From contig NZ_JACHVU010000009.1 in assembly GCF_014190915.1 (NCBI RefSeq), forward strand, positions 62,001-126,000: a DNA stretch of 64,000 nt, written 5' to 3'. The DNA comes from Mycolicibacterium iranicum (lineage in GTDB: Bacteria; Actinomycetota; Actinomycetes; Mycobacteriales; Mycobacteriaceae). The notes beneath the pieces are model-generated. The model did not search any database and was not told the origin of the DNA. It worked only from the letters and a program-made list of their open reading frames with translations. Shown here piece by piece: positions 35,245 to 44,244 of the stretch. The translations under genes were made by a program, and so were the position numbers. Position 1 is the first letter of the stretch. Each line of letters opens with the position of its first letter.

Positions 35245-35988
35245 TCAGCGCACGGCGGCGATCTTGTCGAGAATCACGCCGGCGACGGCGACCGCACCCC
35301 GGGGACTCCCGGCGGGACGGGGGTCGGTGAGCTCGATCTCGACGATGCAGTCACCCGCCAGACCGATCGCGCGCAGGCCCGTCGGCGACCCGCTGCCGCC
35401 CGAGGCGTGCAGCACGCTCGCCGACACCACCCGTTCGTCGAAGGCGACGTCGGTGACCCTGCTCATCTCGCCGGCGCCGTTGCCGGGGATCTGGACGGCG
35501 ACGGTCTCGCCGTTGCACCGCCGCCACTGTTCGCTGACCGAGGCGAAGAACTCCTGTGCCGCAGCGCTGCCGGCCATCTGCACCACGGCGGAGAACACCG
35601 ACACCGGCGGACCGTCGAACCCGCCTCCGGCCCAGGTGACGCTCGCCACGGAGCGGACGGGGCTGGCCTGGTAGACGACGCTCTGCAGGCGGTAGGCGGC
35701 GCTGACGCATTCCGCGGGCGACGCCTGCGCCTCGGCGACACTGCGCAGCAGCATGTCGGCATCGCCCTCCACCGGGTCACCGATCAGGCCGGTCGGACCC
35801 GTGCCGAGAACGCCGGCCAGCTCGGGTGCCGTCGGCAGGAACCGGCCCAGCGGTATGGCGGGCGACGGCTGGGCGGCCTCGGCGATCCGGACGACGGGAC
35901 GGTCCTCGGCAGGGCCGTCCGCACAGGCCGACACCGCACCTCCGAGGCACACGGCAGCAGCCACCACCCCCGCGACCCTCCTCGACAT
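35245..35988 (-). CDS. Lipoprotein, divergent PknH-C-like sensor domain
   Basis: 247-aa protein with a clean signal peptide (MSRRVAGVVAAAVCLGGAVSAC, lipobox VSAC) and a sensor-type domain with paired cysteines (PAECVSAAYRLQSVVYQA, WRRCNGETVAVQIPG, LAGDCIVEIEL). The start is ATG at 35988 with AAGGGG ahead; the open frame continues to 36162 without further support. It is upstream of and in the same direction as the previous lipoprotein, 29 bases apart, so probably co-transcribed. Function unknown. Confidence 0.78.
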   Translation of the reverse strand: MSRRVAGVVAAAVCLGGAVSACADGPAEDRPVVRIAEAAQPSPAIPLGRFLPTAPELAGVLGTGPTGLIGDPVEGDADMLLRSVAEAQASPAECVSAAYRLQSVVYQASPVRSVASVTWAGGGFDGPPVSVFSAVVQMAGSAAAQEFFASVSEQWRRCNGETVAVQIPGNGAGEMSRVTDVAFDERVVSASVLHASGGSGSPTGLRAIGLAGDCIVEIELTDPRPAGSPRGAVAVAGVILDKIAAVR

Positions 35989-36275
35989 ACCCCTTGAGTA
36001 GCACGCCGGAGCGCGGCGCGCAGCCCGGTTCGGCGAACCCTCAGTCCGCTGCCAAGGATTTCGGCTCACCGCGATCACAACCTCCGCGGCGGCCGCTGTG
36101 GTGGCGCAATACCGTCGCAGGCCGCGGTCGGCGCTGGTCAGCTCACCGTCGCGGCGGCGCAATGACCCACCGCCGGCGGCCGCGGCGACGCGGTGCGTTC
36201 GGCGGAGGGCGTCGACCGATTTAGCGTCGCCATCAGCACTTTCAGCACCCTTCGCAGCCGAGACGAGGTGACCCG
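35989..36275. other. Intergenic region before the GntR operon
   Basis: 287 bases between the divergent lipoprotein and GntR genes. It should carry both promoters, but no strong -10/-35 pair, no poly-Cys leader ORF and no clear operator palindrome could be picked out by eye. Its lack of a Cys leader contrasts with the two sulfate-assimilation operons. Confidence 0.5.
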
Positions 36276-37019
36276 GTGACCGATCCCCTGCCCACGCCCA
36301 CGCCGCTGCGCCGCCCGCGGGCCGACCAGGCTCGACTCGTCGCCGACGTGGTGCGTCACCAGATCCATGCCGGCGGCTACCAGGACGGGCTGCCGACCGA
36401 AGCCGACCTCGCCGCGGAGTTCCTGGTGTCGCGCAACGCGGTACGCGAGGCGCTCGCGGTGCTCAAGGCCGAGGGCCTGATCGACCGGGAGCCGAAGGTA
36501 GGCACCCACGTCGCGATCCGCAAGTACGACCACGGTCTCGACGCGCTGGTCGGTCTGCAGGAGACGTTCAAGGGTTACGGCGAGATCCGCAACGAGGTGC
36601 GGGCGACCCTGACGGTGGCGGCGCCGCCCTCCGTCGCCCGCAAGCTCGAACTCGATCCGGGCGAGCCCGTCGTGTTCATCGAACGACTGCGCTACCTCGG
36701 CGGTCTGCCGCTCAGCCTCGACATGACGTACCTGGCCTGCGACGTCGGCGAGGCCGTCACTGAACACGCGCTGGAGGACAACGACGTGTTCTCCCTTATC
36801 GAACTCGTCACCGGGCAACGCCTGGGACGTGCTGCCGTGGCCGTCGAAGCCGTTACGGCGGATCCGCATTCGGCGGCGATCCTGCAGGTGCCCGACAACG
36901 CGGCACTGCTGCTGCTCGAGCGGCTGACCCATCTCGACGACGGCCGCCCCGTCGATCTCGAATACATCCGGATGCGCGGTGATCGGATCACCATGCGCAG
37001 CAATCTGATCAGGAGATGA
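36276..37019 (+). CDS. GntR/HutC-type regulator with UTRA ligand domain
   Basis: 247-aa transcription factor. The N-terminal winged helix (about 15-85) contains DGLPTEADLAAEFLVSRNAVREALAVLKAEGLIDREPKVGT. The UTRA effector domain (about 95-240) has EPVVFIERLRYLGGLPLSLDMTYL. The start is GTG at 36276 with a nearby AGGTG. Its stop overlaps the ferredoxin start, so it is the first gene of the operon it presumably controls. The effector is unknown; an organosulfur compound would fit the neighbours. Confidence 0.86.
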   Translation: MTDPLPTPTPLRRPRADQARLVADVVRHQIHAGGYQDGLPTEADLAAEFLVSRNAVREALAVLKAEGLIDREPKVGTHVAIRKYDHGLDALVGLQETFKGYGEIRNEVRATLTVAAPPSVARKLELDPGEPVVFIERLRYLGGLPLSLDMTYLACDVGEAVTEHALEDNDVFSLIELVTGQRLGRAAVAVEAVTADPHSAAILQVPDNAALLLLERLTHLDDGRPVDLEYIRMRGDRITMRSNLIRR

Positions 37020-37249
37020 CCATGGCTCAGGTCACGCAGCGGGTCGACGTGCCCGTCACCATCGACGAATCGCTGTGCATCGAGGGATGCACGCTGTGCG
37101 TCGAGATCTGTCCGCTCGACTCGTTGGCGATCAACCCGGAGAACGGCAAGGCCTTCATGCACGTGGACGAGTGCTGGTACTGCGGGCCCTGCGCCGCCCG
37201 CTGTCCGACCGGCGCCGTCACCGTCAACATGCCCTACCTCATCCGTTAG
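37016..37249 (+). CDS. AprB-like 2x[4Fe-4S] ferredoxin
   Basis: 77-aa ferredoxin with two complete cluster motifs: Cys21-x3-Cys25-x2-Cys28-x3-Cys32 and Cys53-x2-Cys56-x2-Cys59-x3-Cys63. The second motif reads ECWYCGPCAARCP, close to the CWxC pattern of the beta subunit of dissimilatory APS reductase. It overlaps the GntR stop (ATGA) and lies four genes before an AprA-like flavoprotein; the pair is probably a flavoprotein with its electron carrier. The ATG at 37022 is an alternative start. Ordinary bacterial ferredoxin remains possible. Confidence 0.85.
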   Translation: MTMAQVTQRVDVPVTIDESLCIEGCTLCVEICPLDSLAINPENGKAFMHVDECWYCGPCAARCPTGAVTVNMPYLIR

Positions 37250-37273
37250 CTTCCGAATGCCCGAGGATCCCTC

Positions 37274-38695
37274 ATGAAACGCATTGCCGCCGTGCTGCTC
37301 ACCGTCGCCACCGCCACATCGGTGGCCGGGTGCTCGCTGGACTCCCAGACCCGGTCCGAGGACACCGTCCGCGTCGTCGTCGGCTATCAGTCCAAGACGA
37401 TCAACACCGTGACGGCAGGGACGCTGCTGCGCGCCAAGGGTTTCCTCGAACAGCGTCTCGGGGACCTGACGAAGGCAGGCGGCCCCGACTACGTCGTGGA
37501 ATGGCAGGACTACGACACCGGGGCACCCATCACCGCCCAGATGGTCGCCGAGAAGATCGACATCGGGTCCATGGGCGACTATCCGCTGCTGATCAACGGA
37601 TCCAAGACGCAGGCCAACGAGCGGTCACGGACCGAACTGGTGTCGGTCACCGGCTACAGCCCGACCGGCGCGCTGAACATGATCGTGGTTCCGCCCGGAT
37701 CCGATGCCCGCACCGTCGCCGACCTCAGGGGGCAGAAGGTCTCGGCCAGCGTCGGATCAGCGGGACACGGCACGCTGGTCCGGGCCCTCGACAACGCCGG
37801 CATCGACCCCAAGACCGGCGTCGAGGTGCTGAACCAACAGCCGCAGGTCGGCGCCTCGGCGCTCGAATCCGGTCAGGTGCAGGCACTGTCGCAGTTCGTC
37901 GCGTGGCCGGGCCTGCTCGCTTTCCAGGACAAGGCCACCCTGCTCTACGACGGCGCCGAGGGTGATTATCCGACGTTCCACGGTGTCGTCGTACGGCGCG
38001 ACTACGCGGGCCGCCATCCCGAGGTGCTCGACGCGTTCCTGCAGGCCCAGCTCGACGCCACCGGATTCCTCAACGACAATCCTCTGAAATCGGCGCAACT
38101 CGTGGCCGAGGGCAGCGGGCTGCCGCAGGAGGTCGTCTACCTGTACAACGGCCCCGGCGGCACGAGTTTCGACACGACGCTCAAGCCCTCGCTGGTGCAG
38201 GCTCTGAAGGGCGACGTGCCCTACCTCCAGTCCATCGGCGAGTTCTCACCACTGGACGTCGAGAACTTCGTGTCCGACACCGCGATCCGTAAAGCCTTCG
38301 CCGACCGTGGCCTGGACTACGAGGCCGCGCTGCGCAGCACCACCAACCCGTCGGCGCTCGGCGGGCACGATCCCGTCTGCGACGTCGCCGTGACCGATGC
38401 GAAGCTCGCCGGCGAAGTGTGGATCGACGGGACCGAATCGACGCAACCCGCCGCGAATCCCGACTGCCTGCTGCGTGCCGTGCGGGACGCCACTGCCGGC
38501 GGCGGAACCATCCGCGCCGCATACGTTTCCGACACCGAATTCGGTACCCGCTGGTTCGCCGACAGGTCGTTCTGGGTCCGGGACGGCCAACGCCACCTGC
38601 CGTTCGACACCGTCGCGGGCGCCGAACGCTACACCGCGGCACACCCCGGCGCGACGGTCGTCGACTATCAGCAGGCCCTGGCGGGTGCGGTGTGA
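37274..38695 (+). CDS. ABC substrate-binding lipoprotein with NosL-like tail
   Basis: 473-aa lipoprotein (lipobox VAGC, Cys20). Residues about 30-345 resemble the SsuA/TauA/NMT1 binding-protein family: TVRVVVGYQSKTINTVTAGTLLRAKGFLEQ, GSMGDYPLL and LRGQKVSASVGSAGHGTLV. Residues about 365-470 are an added domain with DPVCDVAV (Cys369), NPDCLL (Cys398) and VAGAERYTAAHPGATVVDY, a pattern reminiscent of NosL, a copper-binding lipoprotein. It is followed by permease and ATPase genes with four-base overlaps. Substrate likely a sulfonate or related organosulfur compound, by family and context only. Confidence 0.82.
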   Translation: MKRIAAVLLTVATATSVAGCSLDSQTRSEDTVRVVVGYQSKTINTVTAGTLLRAKGFLEQRLGDLTKAGGPDYVVEWQDYDTGAPITAQMVAEKIDIGSMGDYPLLINGSKTQANERSRTELVSVTGYSPTGALNMIVVPPGSDARTVADLRGQKVSASVGSAGHGTLVRALDNAGIDPKTGVEVLNQQPQVGASALESGQVQALSQFVAWPGLLAFQDKATLLYDGAEGDYPTFHGVVVRRDYAGRHPEVLDAFLQAQLDATGFLNDNPLKSAQLVAEGSGLPQEVVYLYNGPGGTSFDTTLKPSLVQALKGDVPYLQSIGEFSPLDVENFVSDTAIRKAFADRGLDYEAALRSTTNPSALGGHDPVCDVAVTDAKLAGEVWIDGTESTQPAANPDCLLRAVRDATAGGGTIRAAYVSDTEFGTRWFADRSFWVRDGQRHLPFDTVAGAERYTAAHPGATVVDYQQALAGAV

Positions 38696-39555
38696 CGACC
38701 CCACCCGCGGTCCTGACGACCGACGCACCCGTCGTCGTCCCGCCGGTCGCACCTGCGAAACGACCCGCGCGGCGGCCGCACTGGGGGTCGTGGCTGGTGC
38801 GCCTCGTCTCGGTCGCCACTGCGGTGGCGCTGTGGCAGGTGTTGACCGCCAACGACGTCCGGCTGTGGCTGCGGTTCGACACGCTGCCCACCGTCGGTGA
38901 GGTTCTCACCGCGTTGTTGAACCGCATCGAAACCCCGGAGTACTGGCTGGATCTGGGGCAGTCGCTGATCCGCATCCTCACCGGCTTCGCGCTCGCCGGT
39001 GTGGCGGGGGTCGTCACCGGCATCGCGCTCGGGCGCTCCGGCAGGTTCGCGAACATCTTCGGGCCGCTGACCGAGCTCGCGCGGCCGATCCCCGCGATCG
39101 CGATCGTGCCCGTCGCCATCCTGCTGTTCCCGACCGACGAGGCGGGCATCGTGTTCATCACGTTCCTGGCCGCCTACTTCCCGATCATGGTCAGCACCCG
39201 CCACGCCGTGCGCGCGCTGCCCACTCTGTGGGAGGACTCGGTGCGCACCCTGGGCGGGAACCGCTGGGACGTGATCGTGCGGGTGGTGTTGCCCGGCATC
39301 CTGCCCGGAGTGTTCGGCGGCCTGTCGGTCGGCATCGGCGTGGCCTGGATCTGTGTGATCTCGGCGGAGATGATCTCGGGCCGGCTCGGCGTCGGGTACC
39401 GCACGTGGCAGGCCTACACCGTGCTCGCCTATCCCGACGTGTTCGTCGGGATCCTCACGATCGGCGTGCTCGGCTTCGTCACCTCCGCCGCCGTCGAATT
39501 GATCGGCAGGCGGGTGACGCGGTGGCTCCCGCGGGGCGAGGGGAATGGGCGATGA
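38692..39555 (+). CDS. ABC permease, sulfonate/nitrate/taurine type (SsuC-like)
   Basis: 287-aa inner-membrane permease of the BPD_transp_1 family. A proline-rich ~35-residue N-terminus precedes the first helix (WLVRLVSVATAVALWQVL). Five further hydrophobic segments follow, with the EAA loop in LWEDSVRTLGGNRWDVIVRVVLPGILPG. The start is GTG at 38692, overlapping the binding-protein stop (GTGA). Partner of the next gene. Confidence 0.88.
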   Translation: MTTPPAVLTTDAPVVVPPVAPAKRPARRPHWGSWLVRLVSVATAVALWQVLTANDVRLWLRFDTLPTVGEVLTALLNRIETPEYWLDLGQSLIRILTGFALAGVAGVVTGIALGRSGRFANIFGPLTELARPIPAIAIVPVAILLFPTDEAGIVFITFLAAYFPIMVSTRHAVRALPTLWEDSVRTLGGNRWDVIVRVVLPGILPGVFGGLSVGIGVAWICVISAEMISGRLGVGYRTWQAYTVLAYPDVFVGILTIGVLGFVTSAAVELIGRRVTRWLPRGEGNGR

Positions 39556-40301
39556 GCGCCGCCGGGATGACGCTGACGCTGCGCGATCTCGTACTGAGCT
39601 ACGGCGGGGCACCGGTGGTGGACGGGCTGGATCTCGACGTGCGGCCCGGGGAGATCCTGGTCCTCACCGGGCCGTCGGGCTGCGGGAAGTCGACGGTGCT
39701 GCGGGCGCTCGCAGGCCTGCTCTCCCCCGACCGCGGTGACGTCCTGGCAGACGGCGTGCGCGTGACGGGCACGTCGCGGGACCGGGCGATGGTGTTCCAG
39801 GACAACGCATTGCTCCCGTGGCGAACCGTGCGGTCCAATGTCGAGCTCGCCCTCAAGCTTGCCGGTCATCCGCGCCCGGGACGGCGGGAGGACGCCACGA
39901 AGTGGATCGCCGACGTGGGGTTGTCCGGTTTCGAGTCGTACCTGCCGAAGAGTCTCTCCGGAGGTATGCGCCAGCGGGTGCAGTTGGCCCGCGGTCTGGC
40001 CGGCGCCCCCCGCGCGGTCATGATGGATGAGCCGTTCGGCGCGCTGGACACCCAGACCCGCGCCACCATGCAGCGACTGCTGATCGACACCTGGCGGGCA
40101 CACCCCACCACGGTCGTCTTCGTCACCCACGACGTGGACGAGGCCCTGCTGATCGGTGACCGGATCGCGGTGCTGGGGCGGGCCGGCAAGCCACTGCGCA
40201 CCCTGATCGACGTCCCCTCCCCGCGCGATCCCTCCGCGTCCCGCGCCACACTGCGCACCGAAGTGATTGCCGCACTGAACTATTCGGAGCTGTTTTCCTG
40301 A
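39552..40301 (+). CDS. ABC ATPase, sulfonate/nitrate/taurine type (SsuB-like)
   Basis: 249-aa ATPase: Walker A GPSGCGKST (about 43-51), Q-loop VFQDNALLPWRTV, signature LSGGMRQRVQLARGL, Walker B VMMDEPFGALD and an H-loop histidine in FVTHDVDEA. No C-terminal TOBE domain, as usual for SsuB/TauB. The start is ATG at 39552 with an ATGA overlap of the permease stop. Confidence 0.9.
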   Translation: MSAAGMTLTLRDLVLSYGGAPVVDGLDLDVRPGEILVLTGPSGCGKSTVLRALAGLLSPDRGDVLADGVRVTGTSRDRAMVFQDNALLPWRTVRSNVELALKLAGHPRPGRREDATKWIADVGLSGFESYLPKSLSGGMRQRVQLARGLAGAPRAVMMDEPFGALDTQTRATMQRLLIDTWRAHPTTVVFVTHDVDEALLIGDRIAVLGRAGKPLRTLIDVPSPRDPSASRATLRTEVIAALNYSELFS

Positions 40302-43012
40302 TGCAGATACCCACACTCGGCCCCGGTCTCGAAGGAGCCGTCCGCCTCGACTGCGATGTCCTGGTCATCGGCGGCGGCACCGCGGGGACGATGGCCGCCC
40401 TCACCGCAGCCGAGAACGGCGCCCGGGTGCTGCTGCTCGAGAAGGCCCACGTCCGGCACTCCGGCGCGCTGGCGATGGGGATGGACGGGGTGAACAACGC
40501 GGTCATTCCCGGCAAGGCGACGCCGGAGGACTACGTCGCCGAGATCACCCGCGCCAACGACGGAATCGTCAACCAGCGCACCATCTATCAGACGGCCACC
40601 CGCGGGTTCGCGATGGTGCAGCGGCTGGAACGCTACGGCGTGAAATTCGAGAAGGACGAACACGGCGAGTACGCGGTGCGCCGCGTGCACCGCTCCGGGT
40701 CCTATGTGCTGCCGATGCCCGAGGGCAAGGACGTCAAGAAGGCGCTCTACCGCGTGCTGCGGCAGCGGTCGATGCGCGAGCGGATCCAGATCGAGAACCG
40801 GCTCGTCCCGGTGCGTGTGCTGACGTCGGACGGAGACGACGGGACCCGGCGGGCTGTCGGTGCGGCCGCGCTGAACAGCCGCACCGGCGAATTCGTCGTC
40901 GTCGCGGCGAAGGCCGTCATCCTCGCCACCGGCGCGTGCGGGCGGCTCGGCCTGCCGGCATCGGGCTACCTGTACGGAACCTACGAGAACCCCACCAACG
41001 CCGGAGACGGTTACTCGATGGCCTTCCACGCCGGCGCCGAGCTCTCCGGCATCGAATGCTTCCAGATCAACCCGCTCATCAAGGACTACAACGGCCCCGC
41101 CTGCGCCTACGTCGCCAACCCCTTCGGCGGGTATCAGGTGAACGCCCATGGAGAGCGGTTCGTCGATTCCGACTACTGGTCGGGGCAGATGATGGCCGAG
41201 GTGAAGAGTGAGATCGAGTCCGCGCGCGGACCCATCTACCTCAAGGTCAGCCACCTGCCCGACGAAACCCTGACCGCGCTCGAAGGCATCCTGCACACCA
41301 CCGAACGGCCGACCCGCGGCACCTTCCACGCCAACCGCGGACACGACTACCGGACCCATGACATCGAGATGCACATCTCGGAGATCGGTTTGTGCAGTGG
41401 CCATTCCGCGTCCGGGGTGTGGGTCGACGAGAACGCGCGCACGACCGTCCCGGGGCTCTACGCCGCCGGTGATCTCGCCTGCGTGCCCCACAACTACATG
41501 ATCGGCGCGTTCGTCTACGGCGACCTCGCGGGGGCACACGCCGCCTCCTCGCTGGCCGATGTCCCTGCCCCGCAGGACCTTCCGGCCGACCAGGTCGCGG
41601 CGGCCCACGAGCTGATCTACCGTCCGCTGCGCAACCCGGACGGCCCGCCGCAACCCCAGGTGGAATACAAGCTGCGGCGGTTCGTCAACGACTACGTCGC
41701 CCCGCCGAAGACCGCGACGAAGCTGTCGCTGGCCGTCGAGACGTTCCAGCGGATGCGCGACGAGGTCGCGGGGATCGGCGCGCGGACACCCCACGAACTG
41801 ATGCGCGCGGTCGAGGTGTCGTTCATCCGCGACTGCGCGGAGATGGCCGCGCGGTCCTCGCTGACGCGCACCGAATCACGGTGGGGGCTCTATCACGACC
41901 GCAGCGATCTGCCCGACCGCGACGACACCCGGTGGCGCTACCACCTCAACCTGCGCAAGACCGGCGAGGGGGACATGGAGTTCCTCAAGCGGCCGGTCGC
42001 GCCGTACTTCGTGCCGGTGCCGGGGCTGGACGGATTACCCAGTGGGGAAACCGAACCCGTGCCCGTCAGCGAGCCCGACCTGCAGGGTAGCCGGGCGCCG
42101 ACCTCGGAGGTGTCCCGGATCGCGGCCGTCCCCGTCGCGCCGCCGTCGCCGCGGATCGCCGCGGTGCTGGCGCTCGACGAACCCTCGGTCGGCGACCTGA
42201 TGCCGTATCTGCGCGACACCGACGCCGGCGTCCGCCGCACCGCGGTCGACGCCCTCACCGAGCACCTCTGCGACGGATACTCCGAGCCCCTCATCGCGGC
42301 GCTGGGCGACGACGACGTCGACGTGCGCCAGGTGGCCGCCGACGGCATCCGGGAGCTCGTCGAAGTGCTGCCCGACCTACAAACCCTGCGGCACTACCTC
42401 GATTCCACGGACCCCGTGGTCCGCGGCGCCGCCATCTACGTGCTGGCTTCGCGCCGTGCCGCAGACCCGGCCGACTACCGGCGCCTGGTCGCCGACCCGG
42501 ACCACCGGGCCCGGATCGAGGCGGTGCGTGCGCTGGTGTCCGTCGACGACATCGACGGGGTCGCCGCCGCGCACGCCGACCCGAACCGTGAGGTCCGCAT
42601 CGCCGTCGCCAACGGTCTCGGCACCCTGGGGGCCGGGGCGGCGACGGTGCGCATGCTCATCGACGACACCGACCCACTGGTGCGGGCCGCCGCGCTCGCG
42701 GCGATCGGCATGATCGGGTGGGGCGAGGCGGACGTGGCGACCGTCGAGAAGGCGCTGGCAGCGGGGGCGTGGCAGATCCGGCAGGGTGCGGCGCGAGCCC
42801 TGGCCGGGGCACCGTCGCCGTCGGCGGCGGTGCCGCCGCTGTCGCAGGCGCTGGCGGATCCGCACCTCGACGTCCGCAAGGCCGCCGTTCTCAGCCTCAC
42901 CCGGTGGGCCTCGTCGGAGGATGCGGCGCGCGAGGCACTGACCGGTGCGCTCGACGACGGCGACGCCGATGTGCGCGCCTATGCCCGGCGCGCACTGGAG
43001 GCCGCCCCCTGA
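40301..43012 (+). CDS. AprA-like FAD oxidoreductase fused to HEAT repeats
   Basis: 903 aa in two parts. Residues 1-575 follow the alpha subunit of dissimilatory APS reductase and fumarate-reductase flavoproteins: FAD motif IGGGTAGT (23-30), HSGALAMGMDGVNN (53-66), FQINPLIKDYNGP (254-266), GLCSGHSASGVWVDE (363-377), LYAAGDLACVPHNYMIGAF (386-404), and an AprA-type end WRYHLNLRKTGEGDMEFLKRPVAPYF. Residues about 630-903 are short HEAT/PBS-lyase-type helical repeats (DTDAGVRRTAVDAL, DDDVDVRQVAADGI, DTDPLVRAAALAAIG, DPHLDVRKAAVLSL). It overlaps the ATPase stop by one base. Inferred to oxidise or reduce the imported sulfur compound with the operon's ferredoxin; no direct evidence for APS as substrate. 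Confidence 0.85.
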   Translation: MQIPTLGPGLEGAVRLDCDVLVIGGGTAGTMAALTAAENGARVLLLEKAHVRHSGALAMGMDGVNNAVIPGKATPEDYVAEITRANDGIVNQRTIYQTATRGFAMVQRLERYGVKFEKDEHGEYAVRRVHRSGSYVLPMPEGKDVKKALYRVLRQRSMRERIQIENRLVPVRVLTSDGDDGTRRAVGAAALNSRTGEFVVVAAKAVILATGACGRLGLPASGYLYGTYENPTNAGDGYSMAFHAGAELSGIECFQINPLIKDYNGPACAYVANPFGGYQVNAHGERFVDSDYWSGQMMAEVKSEIESARGPIYLKVSHLPDETLTALEGILHTTERPTRGTFHANRGHDYRTHDIEMHISEIGLCSGHSASGVWVDENARTTVPGLYAAGDLACVPHNYMIGAFVYGDLAGAHAASSLADVPAPQDLPADQVAAAHELIYRPLRNPDGPPQPQVEYKLRRFVNDYVAPPKTATKLSLAVETFQRMRDEVAGIGARTPHELMRAVEVSFIRDCAEMAARSSLTRTESRWGLYHDRSDLPDRDDTRWRYHLNLRKTGEGDMEFLKRPVAPYFVPVPGLDGLPSGETEPVPVSEPDLQGSRAPTSEVSRIAAVPVAPPSPRIAAVLALDEPSVGDLMPYLRDTDAGVRRTAVDALTEHLCDGYSEPLIAALGDDDVDVRQVAADGIRELVEVLPDLQTLRHYLDSTDPVVRGAAIYVLASRRAADPADYRRLVADPDHRARIEAVRALVSVDDIDGVAAAHADPNREVRIAVANGLGTLGAGAATVRMLIDDTDPLVRAAALAAIGMIGWGEADVATVEKALAAGAWQIRQGAARALAGAPSPSAAVPPLSQALADPHLDVRKAAVLSLTRWASSEDAAREALTGALDDGDADVRAYARRALEAAP

Positions 43013-43013
43013 T

Positions 43014-43029
43014 CCGACGGCGGCGTCGG
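43014..43029. terminator. Possible bidirectional terminator
   Basis: CCGACG-GCGG-CGTCGG, a perfect six-pair stem with a four-base loop, sits in the 24-base gap between two convergent operons. The run after it (CATTTCGT) is only partly T-rich. Confidence 0.4.
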
Positions 43030-43036
43030 CATTTCG

Positions 43037-44242
43037 TCAGAAGTAGCCGTTGGCAGGCGGCGCCGTGCCTTTGACCAGGTAGCTGCCCACGGCATGGGCC
43101 TTGTAGTCCAGCGGGTTGTGGCTGGCGACCGTCCTCGCATTGCGCCAATGCCGGTCGAGGTTCAGCGCCCGGGACGTGGCCGACGCTCCCCCGGTGTCGA
43201 ACAGCCGTTGCGCCGACTGCAGCGTCAACCGCTCGGCGACCAACTGGGCCTGAGCGACCACGATCGCGACCTGTGCCAGCGCCTCCGGGTCGCGCGCAGA
43301 TCCGCTGTCCACCAGCGTGTCCAGAGCGTCTGCCGCGGCCAGCACCAGCGCTTTCGCGGCCGCGGCCGCGGCACCGATCTCGCCGACGGCGTGCAGCACG
43401 AACGGATCGTCGGCGGCACGGCCGGCCAGTGAGTGCGACGCGGGCCTGGCGCGCGTCTGCACGTACTCGACCGCATCACGCCGGACCGCCGCCGCGATCC
43501 CCGCGGCCACCGCCGCCAGATACAACTGCAGGAACGTCGTGCCGTGCGCCAGATGGCTGCCGTCGGACACCGTCGTGACCTCCTGCGGCGCGATCTGTAC
43601 GTCGGTGAAGTGTGTGGCACCGCTGGCCGTCATGCGCTGCCCGAAACCGTCCCAGTCATCGAACAGTTCGACGCCGGCCCGATCGGTCGGCACGATGACC
43701 TGGACGTCCCTGCCGTCGGCATCGACCGCCGACACCGCGATCGCGTCGGCGTAGAGCGTTCCGGTCGAATAGAACTTGCGCCCGTTCAGCCGCAGCACGC
43801 CGTCGGCGTCGGGCAGCACCGTGGTGTCGGTACTGCCCGGCGCCCGTCCCTTCGCGTCCGTGATCGCATTGCCGAGAACGAGGCCCGCGTTGATCCTCGG
43901 AAACCATTCCGCGCGTTCGGCGTCGGTGGCGCGGTTGCTCATCAGACGCTCCGCGAACCCGAAGTGCGCCCGCAGCGCCTGCGCCACGTTCGAGCTGCCG
44001 GACGCGAGGTGGATCACCGCCGCGAGCACGTCACGAACGCTGCCACCGGGACCGCCGTAGCGCCGGGGAACGCGCAGGGAGAGGATGCCTGCGCGCCGCA
44101 GCTCGGCGACGGCGTCGTGCTGGAGCACCCGTTCCCGCTCGGCGGACGGATCCGCGGCGCGCAGGGCGTCCACGATCGGCTCCAGGCGGGCCAGGCGCAC
44201 GGCCGCGTCGGAGGTCGTTTCACCCAGATCGGTGAGGGTCAT
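43037..44242 (-). CDS. DszC/SfnB-type flavin monooxygenase (acyl-CoA dehydrogenase fold)
   Basis: 401-aa acyl-CoA-dehydrogenase-fold protein of the monooxygenase branch (group D). The C-terminal signature FDTGGASATSRALNLDRHWRNARTVASHNPLDYKAHAVG is the pattern shared by DszC, SfnB and MsuC-like enzymes; the usual acyl-CoA dehydrogenase glutamate context is absent. These enzymes use reduced flavin from a separate reductase to oxygenate sulfur or nitrogen compounds. It is the last gene of the leftward operon, two bases after the luciferase-like monooxygenase. The flavin reductase is not in this window. Exact substrate unknown. Confidence 0.84.
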   Translation of the reverse strand: MTLTDLGETTSDAAVRLARLEPIVDALRAADPSAERERVLQHDAVAELRRAGILSLRVPRRYGGPGGSVRDVLAAVIHLASGSSNVAQALRAHFGFAERLMSNRATDAERAEWFPRINAGLVLGNAITDAKGRAPGSTDTTVLPDADGVLRLNGRKFYSTGTLYADAIAVSAVDADGRDVQVIVPTDRAGVELFDDWDGFGQRMTASGATHFTDVQIAPQEVTTVSDGSHLAHGTTFLQLYLAAVAAGIAAAVRRDAVEYVQTRARPASHSLAGRAADDPFVLHAVGEIGAAAAAAKALVLAAADALDTLVDSGSARDPEALAQVAIVVAQAQLVAERLTLQSAQRLFDTGGASATSRALNLDRHWRNARTVASHNPLDYKAHAVGSYLVKGTAPPANGYF

Positions 44243-44244
44243 GG

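Noticed and set aside
35989..36162. 58-residue N-terminal extension of the lipoprotein at 35245-35988
   Set aside because: It would bury the signal peptide; ATG 35988 has a good ribosome site and begins a clean lipoprotein signal.
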